The notes under the pieces were generated by a model that saw only the letters and a program-made list of their open reading frames with translations, ran no database searches and was not told the DNA's origin. Below are positions 1 through 6,080 of a stretch of DNA of 13,017 nucleotides, in pieces. The number at the start of each line of letters is the position of its first letter. Position 1 is the stretch's first letter. Source of the DNA: an uncultured Clostridia bacterium (GTDB taxonomy: Bacteria; Bacillota; Clostridia; Oscillospirales; CAG-272); assembly GCA_937884385.1 (NCBI GenBank), contig CALGCW010000026.1:1-13017 (forward strand). Direction: 5' to 3'. The position numbers and the translations under genes were made by a program.

Positions 1-82
1 AACCCAAGCGACAAAAGTTTTTTGCGAGCTTTTTTTCAAAAAAGCGAAAATCCTTTCCTTTGTAACTTCTCCCCGACAAATC
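1..82 (-). repeat. Dispersed A/T-rich repeat, copy 1 (cut by window edge)
   Basis: Read on the minus strand this stretch carries GATTTG, then GAAGTTACAAAG, AAAG, a T-rich/A-rich hairpin and CAAAAAACTTTT. The same blocks in the same order occur on the plus strand at 9928-10012 just after dapL, so the two are inverted copies almost 10 kb apart. The hairpin is GC followed by six T, a two-base loop, then six A and GC (28-45). It lies beyond the tpiA terminator, in the direction of tpiA transcription. Its role is unknown; it could be a secondary terminator or a mobile palindromic repeat. Confidence 0.6.
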
Positions 83-100
83 TCAATTCAGCAGAACACC

Positions 101-138
101 AAAAAACGAAAAAGCACCCACTTTGGAAGTGAGTGCTT
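101..138 (-). terminator. Intrinsic terminator of pgk-tpiA
   Basis: On the minus strand an 11-bp stem (113-123 with 127-137, one G-U pair) closes a 3-base loop. It is followed by five U and, after two bases, six more U. It starts about 20 bases after the tpiA stop codon, which is classic Rho-independent geometry. Confidence 0.88.
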
Positions 139-156
139 AATAATGGTCTTAAAAAA

Positions 157-912
157 TTACTGCGCCGCATCAACGATAGCGTTGAACTTTTCTGCAACGA
201 GGGACGCGCCGCCGATAAGACCGCCGTCAACGTTCGTCTTGGCAAGAAGCTCTGCCGCATTCTTGTCGTTCATAGAGCCGCCATACTGAATGATAAGCTC
301 TTCAGCTGCTTCTCTGCCGTAAAGCTGTGCAACAACGTCACGGATAGCTCCGCAGGTCTCGTCAGCCTGCTCGGGAGTTGCGGTAAGACCCGTGCCGATA
401 GCCCAAACGGGCTCGTAAGCGATAATAACGTTCTTAAGCTCCTCTGCGGAAATTCCCGCAAGGTCGAGCTTCGTCTGCATACCGACGACCTCGTTGGTAA
501 TACCCGCAAGACGCTCCTCCTTAACCTCACCAAGGCAAAGAAGTACCTTAAGTCCTGCCGCAAGAGCAGCCTTTGTACGAAGATTTACCGTGTGATCCGT
601 CTCACCGAAATACTGACGGCGCTCGGAGTGACCGATGATAACGTATTCAACACCGATCTCCTTAAGCATCTTTGCACTGATCTCGCCGGTAAACGCGCCC
701 TTTTCTTCAAAGTGAACGTTTTGCGCACCGATCTTGATATTAGAACCCTTTGCAGCTTCCATAGCGGCGCCGATGGTCACAAACGGAGCGCAAAAGATTA
801 TGTCGCAATTATTCTTGCCCTCAACAAGGGGCTTGATCTCATTGATAAAAGCAGTTGCCTCGGAAGGAGTAAAATTCATCTTCCAGTTGCCTGCGATAAC
901 GTATCTTCTCAT
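157..912 (-). CDS. tpiA: Triosephosphate isomerase
   Basis: This is a cytoplasmic glycolytic enzyme interconverting dihydroxyacetone phosphate and glyceraldehyde 3-phosphate. The 251-residue length is normal for the bacterial family. Visible active-site features are the N-terminal GNWKM (Asn9, Lys11), the catalytic His95 in IIGHSERR, the catalytic Glu167 in AYEPVWAIGTG (which also forms the mobile loop), and the phosphate-binding YGGS (210-213) and GGLIGGASL (230-238). The ATG start is supported by AGGAG seven bases upstream (920-924). It lies 60 bases downstream of pgk on the same strand and ends at a strong terminator, so it is the last gene of a two-gene glycolytic operon. No key residue is missing. 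Confidence 0.98.
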   Translation of the reverse strand: MRRYVIAGNWKMNFTPSEATAFINEIKPLVEGKNNCDIIFCAPFVTIGAAMEAAKGSNIKIGAQNVHFEEKGAFTGEISAKMLKEIGVEYVIIGHSERRQYFGETDHTVNLRTKAALAAGLKVLLCLGEVKEERLAGITNEVVGMQTKLDLAGISAEELKNVIIAYEPVWAIGTGLTATPEQADETCGAIRDVVAQLYGREAAEELIIQYGGSMNDKNAAELLAKTNVDGGLIGGASLVAEKFNAIVDAAQ

Positions 913-934
913 TTTATTTCTCCTATCGTAAGTA

Positions 935-960
935 TGCTGTGCCGCTTTCGCAGCACAGCA
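935..960 (-). other. Intercistronic hairpin between pgk and tpiA
   Basis: An 8-bp perfect stem (TGCTGTGC with GCACAGCA) sits in the 60-base spacer between the pgk stop and the tpiA ribosome binding site. No U-run follows it, so it is not a typical terminator. It may be an RNA-processing or stability element that tunes the pgk:tpiA ratio; that role is inferred. Confidence 0.5.
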
Positions 961-972
961 GTTTGATTTTAA

Positions 973-2292
973 TTATTTATCCTCAAGACAAGCGATACCG
1001 GGAAGCTCAAGACCCTCAAGGAATTCAAGAGATGCGCCGCCGCCTGTGGAGATGTGCGTGATCTTGGAAGCGAAGCCGAGCTGCTCGCATGCTGCTGCGT
1101 AGTCACCGCCGCCTACGATGGTGATTGCATCGGAAGCTGCAAGAGCCTCTGCTACTGCGATAGTACCCTTTGCAAGAGTGGGGTTCTCAAATACACCCAT
1201 AGGACCGTTCCAAACAACTGTCTTTGCGTCAAGAACTGCCTGTGCGTAGAGTGCCTGTGTCTTTGCACCGATGTCACAGCCCTCGCGGTCTGCGGGTATC
1301 TTGTCCGCATCAACGGTAAGTGTTTCAACGGGAGCATCGATGGGATTGGGGAACTCGGAAATAACTACTGTATCAACGGGAAGAAGAAGCTTAACACCGT
1401 TTGCCTCAGCCTTTGCCATCATATCTCTGCAATAGTCAATCTTAGTGTCATCAAGAAGAGAGTTTCCAACGCCGTAGCCCTTAGCAGCAAGGAAGGTATA
1501 AGCCATACCACCGCCGATAATAAGTGTATCTACCTTTGTAAGAAGATTGTTGATAACGTTGAGCTTGTCTGCAACCTTAGCACCGCCAAGAATAGCAACG
1601 AAGGGACGCTCGGGAGTTGTGAGTGCCTTACCCATAACGCCGATCTCCTTCTGAATGAGATAACCGCAAACTGCGGGAACGCCACCGTACATAGCAACAC
1701 CGGCAGTTGTTGCGTGAGCTCTGTGAGCTGTACCAAAAGCATCGTTTACATAAATATCACAGTATTTAGCAAGCTCTTTTGCGAAATCCTCGCCGTTCTT
1801 CTCTTCTCTTGCGTCAAAACGAACGTTTTCAAGAAGAACTGCCTCACCGTTCTTGAGAGCAGCAACCTTGGATTGTGCATCGGGACCGATAATGTCCTCT
1901 GCGAACGTCACCTTGTCACCAAGGTACTCGTTAAGTCTCTTTGCAACAGGTGCAAGAGTAAGATTTTTCTTGTCGTTTTTGAGTGCCTTTGCAAGAAGCT
2001 CAGCCTTAACTGCATCTCTTTCTTCCTCAGGAAGAGCCTCAACCTTCTTCTTTTCCTTCTTTGTAAGACCGAAGCCTTCTGTAAGGATGTTGTGAGGCTT
2101 GCCCATATGAGAGCAAAGAACAACGCGCGCGCCCTTAGCGAGCAAGTATTTGATAGTGGGGAGAGCCTCAACGATTCTCTTGTCGCTGGTGATCTCGCCG
2201 TCTTTAAGGGGAACGTTAAAATCGCATCTTACAAGGACTCTCGCGCCCTCAACGATCTCAATATCCTCGATACATTTCTTGTTGTAAGTCAT
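973..2292 (-). CDS. pgk: Phosphoglycerate kinase with extra charged insertion
   Basis: This cytoplasmic glycolytic kinase transfers phosphate from 1,3-bisphosphoglycerate to ADP. Recognisable motifs are DFNVP (24-28), SHMGKP (61-66, the usual HLGRP substrate loop), LLENVRF (153-159), NDAFGTAHRAH (183-193), GGAKV (236-240), NGPMG (362-366) and the nucleotide-loop GGGD (394-397). At 439 residues it is longer than the roughly 390-400 usual in bacteria. The excess is an insertion of about 35 residues between SHMGKP and APVAKRL (about 67-109), rich in Lys and Glu. An AAAGGA ribosome binding site precedes the ATG. It is the first gene of the pgk-tpiA operon; no gapA is adjacent in this window. Confidence 0.97.
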   Translation of the reverse strand: MTYNKKCIEDIEIVEGARVLVRCDFNVPLKDGEITSDKRIVEALPTIKYLLAKGARVVLCSHMGKPHNILTEGFGLTKKEKKKVEALPEEERDAVKAELLAKALKNDKKNLTLAPVAKRLNEYLGDKVTFAEDIIGPDAQSKVAALKNGEAVLLENVRFDAREEKNGEDFAKELAKYCDIYVNDAFGTAHRAHATTAGVAMYGGVPAVCGYLIQKEIGVMGKALTTPERPFVAILGGAKVADKLNVINNLLTKVDTLIIGGGMAYTFLAAKGYGVGNSLLDDTKIDYCRDMMAKAEANGVKLLLPVDTVVISEFPNPIDAPVETLTVDADKIPADREGCDIGAKTQALYAQAVLDAKTVVWNGPMGVFENPTLAKGTIAVAEALAASDAITIVGGGDYAAACEQLGFASKITHISTGGGASLEFLEGLELPGIACLEDK

Positions 2293-2349
2293 TTTGATAA
2301 ATTCCTTTCATAACGTATTCGGGCATCTGCCCAATCTTTACCACTTACT

Positions 2350-2378
2350 AATATATCACAGTTTTGTCAAATTATCAA
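2350..2378 (-). promoter_or_regulatory. Promoter of pgk-tpiA
   Basis: On the minus strand TTGATA (2373-2378) and TATATT (2350-2355) are separated by exactly 17 bases, a good sigma-A promoter. Transcription would start near 2343, giving a leader of about 50 bases before pgk. The leader contains a small GGGC/GCCC hairpin near 2321-2332. A nearby TTGACA (about 2365-2370) has no -10 box at workable spacing. Confidence 0.7.
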
Positions 2379-2421
2379 TAGATTTTGTGAAATTTTTAGC
2401 AAAATGAAAAATATATTTTTC

Positions 2422-2450
2422 TTGCAAATATGGGCAAATTATGTTATAAT
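2422..2450 (+). promoter_or_regulatory. Promoter of holA
   Basis: TTGCAA (2422-2427), a 17-base spacer and a consensus TATAAT (2445-2450) lie 24 bases upstream of the holA ATG. The leader would be short, with AGGTGG as ribosome binding site. It is divergent from the pgk promoter, the two -35 boxes being about 44 bases apart. Confidence 0.85.
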
Positions 2451-2473
2451 GACTTGTAAAGGCAGGTGGGACG

Positions 2474-3511
2474 ATGGAAATTATCACAAATACTGATTTT
2501 TTAAAGAGAATAAAGACCGATACAGAGGGGCATTTTCTCTTTTACGGTGAGGAGGACTATCTCAAGTCCCACGCACTCAAGGCGCTTAAGGACGCGATGG
2601 GCATCGACGAGTCCCTTGAGATATTTAACTACGTAAAGCTCGACGTGCTCGACTATGATGCTGAAAAGCTCATCGATATGCTTTCAATGCCACCGATGAT
2701 GGCAGAAAAGAAGCTTGTCGCCGTCAGCGGTCTCAATATCAAAAAGATGAACACCTCGGGCGAGCTTGCACATCTGCTTGACGCGCTTGCTCACCTCGAT
2801 GAATTTGACTATAACACGCTCGTTATCATCGTTCCCTCGGGCAATATCGACGAGGATGCCCCCAAAAAGAAGCTCCCTGCCGCGCTCGCTTCCCTTTCAG
2901 AAAAGCTCATCCCCGTTAAATTCGAGGCTTCAACTCCGCAAAAGCTCGCGCTATGGGCGGCAAGGCATTTCGAGCATCACGGCATATCCGCCACCGCGGC
3001 GGAATGCGCCTATCTTGTGGAATATTGCGGCAAGGATATGTTCACACTCGTATCAGAGATAGAAAAACTCTCCCTTTATGCTAAGAGTCACAACAGAAGA
3101 TCGATCTCCCGCGAGGATATAGAGCTCGTGTGCTGTGCGGAAATGGAATACGGCGCTTTTGCCTTTTCAAACGCCATCCTTTCGGGCAAGAAGAGCGAGG
3201 CTCTCTCGATCCTATCCGTTATGAAATTCAAGCAGGTCGAACCCCTCGCCATTATGGGCGAGCTCTCGTCCATCTGCACGGATCTGCTCAAAATAAAAAT
3301 ATTGACCCAGGCAGGCAAATCCCCTGTCCAGATAGAAAAGGAAACGGGAATGAATGCCTATAAGGTCAAGCTCTACGTCAACGCCTGCAGAAATACCGAG
3401 CTCGATAAGCTCCGCCGCATCGTTTCAATGGCAACTGACGCCGACCTTGCGATGAAATTTCAGTTCGACGCAGGCTATCTTCACCTTGAAAAGCTTATCT
3501 GCTCACTTTAA
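2474..3511 (+). CDS. holA: DNA polymerase III, delta subunit
   Basis: The delta subunit is the clamp-loader wrench that opens the sliding beta clamp during replisome loading. The 345-residue length is typical. The N-terminal module has LFYGEEDYL (22-30), the degenerate P-loop region of the family. A middle AAA+ lid region includes CGKDMFTLVSEIEKLSLYA (185-203) and SISREDIELV (210-219). The C-terminal helical collar (about 225-345) includes the GYLHLEKLI end typical of the family. The start is fixed by a promoter and AGGTGG just upstream. The downstream membrane-protein gene follows after 18 bases, so the two are probably co-transcribed. It is divergent from pgk. Confidence 0.93.
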   Translation: MEIITNTDFLKRIKTDTEGHFLFYGEEDYLKSHALKALKDAMGIDESLEIFNYVKLDVLDYDAEKLIDMLSMPPMMAEKKLVAVSGLNIKKMNTSGELAHLLDALAHLDEFDYNTLVIIVPSGNIDEDAPKKKLPAALASLSEKLIPVKFEASTPQKLALWAARHFEHHGISATAAECAYLVEYCGKDMFTLVSEIEKLSLYAKSHNRRSISREDIELVCCAEMEYGAFAFSNAILSGKKSEALSILSVMKFKQVEPLAIMGELSSICTDLLKIKILTQAGKSPVQIEKETGMNAYKVKLYVNACRNTELDKLRRIVSMATDADLAMKFQFDAGYLHLEKLICSL

Positions 3512-3529
3512 AATACGGAGGACAGCGTT

Positions 3530-3901
3530 ATGCCATACGATCAAACTTTAATCCTGGTTTTTTCTATATATTTCGTTTTGTGTGTAGTTGTGTTTTTTAT
3601 TGTGATTAAAAGACACTCTTCAACCAAAGAAGAAAACGACGCTTACATTGAGGAATACTTTCAAAACGACGGTGAGATAATCGAAGAATATGCTGAGGTT
3701 ATTAATTTGGCTTGCGGAACAAAGATGGTGGGCACCAAATCCGCCAGAACGGTAGAATGCTACGTTGCTACCTTCAGAAACGAGCTCGGCAAGATCAGAG
3801 AGATAGCGGTAGATCACGAAATGTACGATGCCCTCGAGGTCGGAATGCACGGTACGCTCAAGCTCGTCGACGGCAGACTCTACAGCTTCGAAGCAAAATA
3901 A
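3530..3901 (+). CDS. DUF2500-like small membrane protein
   Basis: This 123-residue protein has one N-terminal transmembrane helix (about 6-26), a basic stop (KRHS), an acidic linker (32-56) and a soluble C-terminal domain (about 57-121). The C-terminal pattern, a strand ending in ATFRNELGK, then a MYDALEVGMHGTL turn and a final GRLYSFE, resembles the DUF2500 family of one-helix proteins (E. coli YhhM is a member). The domain probably faces the cytoplasm or the cell surface; orientation is not certain. Molecular function is unknown in the family. GGAGGA lies eight bases before the ATG. It follows holA by 18 bases and precedes a strong terminator, so it should be the last gene of the holA transcript. 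The DUF2500 assignment is from memory of the pattern. Confidence 0.75.
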   Translation: MPYDQTLILVFSIYFVLCVVVFFIVIKRHSSTKEENDAYIEEYFQNDGEIIEEYAEVINLACGTKMVGTKSARTVECYVATFRNELGKIREIAVDHEMYDALEVGMHGTLKLVDGRLYSFEAK

Positions 3902-3912
3902 ATTAAAAAGCA

Positions 3913-3948
3913 AACACCCACGGCAATGCCGTGGGTGTTATTATTTTG
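3913..3948. terminator. Bidirectional terminator between convergent units
   Basis: A perfect 12-bp stem (3913-3924 with 3928-3939, loop AAT) has U-rich tails in both directions: ATTATTTT on the plus strand, and CTTTTTAA after two bases on the minus strand. It lies 11 bases after the DUF2500-like gene and 9 bases beyond the stop of the minus-strand protease, so it serves both converging transcripts. Confidence 0.92.
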
Positions 3949-4920
3949 TCAGTTATTATAAACGAACTTGCTCAAAAACTCATTGATTTTTGACATCGGT
4001 ATCGCACAACCGTATTGACCGTTGTTGTATCCCGCAAAATTGAGACCTATGAGCTTGCACTCCGTATCAAGAAGCGGGCCGCCGCTTGAGCCGTGATCGA
4101 TGGGCGCGTTGTGAATGATGATCTCAAAGGCAACCTTTGATATATCGTCGCCGTCCTCGGCATTGATCTTGTTGTAGCCCTGCACCTGTCCGTAGGTAAT
4201 GGAATTTCTCTGCCCCTCGGGCGCACCGAGCGAAACGACGTTGTCACCGGGCATCGGGTCATTTCCTATACCTATCTCTGCAAGCATACCCTCGGTATAT
4301 TTAAAGCAAACGAGCGCAAGATCGTAATCCTCGCTAACTGCCTCAAAGGTAAGCTGCTTATTTTTGTAAATATCGGCAGGAAACGTATTTCCGTAAGCAT
4401 CTTCAACAGTGATCTCCCTGTATTTATAGCCGTCCTCCTGCGCGATAACGTGACAGTTCGTAAGGGCATATGCCCAACCGCCCGAGATATCGATGATCAC
4501 GCCCGAGCCCTGTGCGGAAAAGCTTGTGGTCTCCACACCGAAGGGACCCGTATTGAAGCATTTGGTCTTGATCGTCACAAGGCTCTTTACCGCCTCATTT
4601 GTGACCTTGTTTGTAAGCGCCACCGCATCTATAGTATAAAAAGCATAAAGGTCGATATCGTAAAGCACGGGACGTGAAAAATCATATTTCGCGGTAAAAA
4701 AGCCGTCCGTATACCAGCCAAGGAACAGCTCCCCTGCCTTCTCGGGTGCGTTCGGCATCGGCACCGCACTGCCCATTTCCACCTGCTTTTTCATATAGAT
4801 CTGACCGTCAACGTAGAAATTCACGTTGCAGACAATACCGCTGCCACTCAAAAGACCGCAACCCGTAAGCACGGTCAGAGCAAGCAATAAAACGAGTGTA
4901 AACGATAAAATTCTTCTCAT
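3949..4920 (-). CDS. Lipoprotein trypsin-like serine protease with InlB-type repeat
   Basis: This 323-residue protein is predicted to be anchored on the outer face of the membrane. A type II signal peptide (MRRILS, hydrophobic 7-18) ends in lipobox LTGC with Cys21 as lipid site. Residues about 33-96 match the Listeria-Bacteroides/InlB B-repeat pattern (GSAVPMPNAP, LFLGWYTD, DLYAFYT), probably a stalk or adhesion module. Residues about 110-320 form a chymotrypsin-fold S1C (HtrA-like) protease with His157 in ALTNCHVI, Asp200 in DYDLALV and Ser279 in GSSGGP. No PDZ domain follows. An ATG 27 bases upstream (4947) overlaps the dusB stop, but 4920 is preferred: GAGGGGAG lies just before it and the signal peptide then begins properly. 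It is co-transcribed behind dusB with a 23-base gap. Substrate unknown; extracytoplasmic protein quality control is plausible. Confidence 0.88.
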   Translation of the reverse strand: MRRILSFTLVLLLALTVLTGCGLLSGSGIVCNVNFYVDGQIYMKKQVEMGSAVPMPNAPEKAGELFLGWYTDGFFTAKYDFSRPVLYDIDLYAFYTIDAVALTNKVTNEAVKSLVTIKTKCFNTGPFGVETTSFSAQGSGVIIDISGGWAYALTNCHVIAQEDGYKYREITVEDAYGNTFPADIYKNKQLTFEAVSEDYDLALVCFKYTEGMLAEIGIGNDPMPGDNVVSLGAPEGQRNSITYGQVQGYNKINAEDGDDISKVAFEIIIHNAPIDHGSSGGPLLDTECKLIGLNFAGYNNGQYGCAIPMSKINEFLSKFVYNN

Positions 4921-4924
4921 AATT

Positions 4925-4932
4925 CTCCCCTC
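4925..4932 (-). promoter_or_regulatory. Ribosome binding site deciding the protease start
   Basis: GAGGGGAG on the minus strand lies four bases before the ATG ending at 4920. It favours this codon over the in-frame ATG at 4947, which overlaps the dusB stop and would put nine polar residues ahead of the signal peptide. Confidence 0.7.
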
Positions 4933-4943
4933 TCTATGCTCTG

Positions 4944-5960
4944 TCATATATTTCTGATGCTTTCAAGCAAGCATACTATCTCATCATAGTTTTCAGCGCA
5001 ATTTATCCTGTTGCGAAGCTCTGCCGCGCCGCGCAGGCCCTTCATATACCAGCCTAGGTGCTTTCTGCTTTCAGCGATGCCGGCTCTTTCTCCCTTTGCT
5101 TCGATCATAAGAGAAAGATGAGCAAGAGCCACGTCAATAACCTCATTCTGCGGTATTTTTCTTGCTTCCTTCCCCTCAAAGAGTCGAGTGGTATTTTCAA
5201 ATATCCACGGGTTTCCAAGCGCGCCTCTACCTATCATCACACCGTCACAGCCCGTTTGACACATCATTCTTTTCGCGTCAGCAGCTTCAAAGATATCACC
5301 GTTGCCTATAACGGGGATACTAACCGCTTCCTTCACTCTTGCGATCTGCTCCCAATCGGCACTCGGTGCATATTGCTGCTCACGCGTTCTGCCGTGAACG
5401 CAGATAAGCGCAGCACCTGCCTCTTCGATCCTCTTTGCCATCTCAACGGCGTTGATAGTGCTCTTATCCCAGCCGATGCGTATCTTGACCGTCACAGGAA
5501 TATCGACCGCACGCACCACTGCACGCACGATCTCCTCTGCGAGCGCAGGGTTTTTGAGCAGTGCCGAGCCCTCTCCGTTTGAGACCACCTTTTGAACGGG
5601 GCAACCCATATTTATGTCAATAGCGGTGGGCTTATGAATAGAAGTCGAGCCGCGATATGAGTTCTCAGCGATCATTTTTGCCGCCTGTGCCATAAAGGAC
5701 GGCTCACTGCCGAAGATTTGTACCGCCATTGGAAGCTCATCCCTGCCTATGGCTGCAAGAGGCGCAGTCCTTGAAGGCGATGAGGTAAGGCTCTTTTTAT
5801 TCAGTTGTTCATAGCAAAGTGCCTTTGCGCACACCATCTCGGAAACGAGATACTCCGCACCGTGCTCGCGGCACACCCTTCTGAAGGAGGAGTCTGTCGC
5901 GCCTGCCATCGGTGCGAGCATTATTCCGTGCTTGAGTGTGGCATCTCCAATCTTAAGCAT
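4944..5960 (-). CDS. dusB: tRNA-dihydrouridine synthase
   Basis: This is an FMN-dependent, NADPH-using enzyme that reduces uridines in the tRNA D-loop, of the DusB/Nifr3 type. The 338-residue product shows the TIM-barrel signature LAPMAGATDSSFRR (15-28), DINMGCP with catalytic Cys120, VKIRIGWD (158-165), VHGRTREQQY (188-197), IGNGDI (218-223) and the FMN-phosphate MIGRGALGNPWIF (242-254). A C-terminal helical tRNA-binding domain follows (about 270-338). The first possible codon, TTG at 5972, has no Shine-Dalgarno; GGAG lies six bases before the ATG at 5960, which I take as the start. It leads a two-gene operon with the lipoprotein protease. The order is not functionally obvious. DusB is by motif; the exact Dus subtype is slightly less certain. 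Confidence 0.94.
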   Translation of the reverse strand: MLKIGDATLKHGIMLAPMAGATDSSFRRVCREHGAEYLVSEMVCAKALCYEQLNKKSLTSSPSRTAPLAAIGRDELPMAVQIFGSEPSFMAQAAKMIAENSYRGSTSIHKPTAIDINMGCPVQKVVSNGEGSALLKNPALAEEIVRAVVRAVDIPVTVKIRIGWDKSTINAVEMAKRIEEAGAALICVHGRTREQQYAPSADWEQIARVKEAVSIPVIGNGDIFEAADAKRMMCQTGCDGVMIGRGALGNPWIFENTTRLFEGKEARKIPQNEVIDVALAHLSLMIEAKGERAGIAESRKHLGWYMKGLRGAAELRNRINCAENYDEIVCLLESIRNI

Positions 5961-5966
5961 AAAGTT

Positions 5967-5970
5967 CTCC
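5967..5970 (-). promoter_or_regulatory. Ribosome binding site deciding the dusB start
   Basis: GGAG on the minus strand is six bases upstream of ATG 5960. The longer reading from TTG at 5972 would place this Shine-Dalgarno inside the gene, so it is rejected. Confidence 0.75.
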
Positions 5971-5993
5971 AAAACTGATTTTATTACAGTGTA

Positions 5994-6022
5994 ATTTTAC
6001 CACAAATCTCGTCCTTCGTCAA
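5994..6022 (-). promoter_or_regulatory. Promoter of dusB operon
   Basis: On the minus strand TTGACG (6017-6022) and TAAAAT (5994-5999) are 17 bases apart. Transcription would start near 5987, leaving a leader of about 27 bases. No riboswitch-sized leader exists. Confidence 0.8.
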
Positions 6023-6023
6023 C

Positions 6024-6052
6024 TTATATTTTAAAAATGTCCGTCATATAAT
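6024..6052 (+). promoter_or_regulatory. Promoter of the calcium ATPase gene
   Basis: A consensus TATAAT (6047-6052) lies 28 bases before the ATG. The -35 hexamer at 17-base spacing (TTATAT, 6024-6029) is weak, which suggests an activator or low basal expression. Its -35 directly abuts the divergent dusB promoter. Confidence 0.55.
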
Positions 6053-6080
6053 TTAGAAAAAAGATTCGGAGGGCAAAAAA

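Noticed and set aside
133..966. Long open frame opposite tpiA
   Set aside because: It is antisense to a fully conserved tpiA with intact active site, has no ribosome binding site and shows no family pattern; it is a codon-bias shadow.
1054..2313. Long open frame of 419 codons opposite pgk
   Set aside because: It mirrors most of pgk, has a low-complexity Cys/Leu/Ser-rich translation with no domain pattern and no start signal.
2365..2370. Perfect TTGACA on the minus strand as an alternative pgk -35 box
   Set aside because: The best -10-like hexamers are at 9 or 14 bases, whereas TTGATA with TATATT fits at exactly 17.
5058..5582. Open frame of 174 codons opposite dusB
   Set aside because: It is antisense to the conserved catalytic core of dusB, with no start signal and no recognisable domain.
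5961..5972. TTG start adding four residues to dusB
   Set aside because: No ribosome binding site precedes it, and it would place the GGAG of the ATG start inside the gene.
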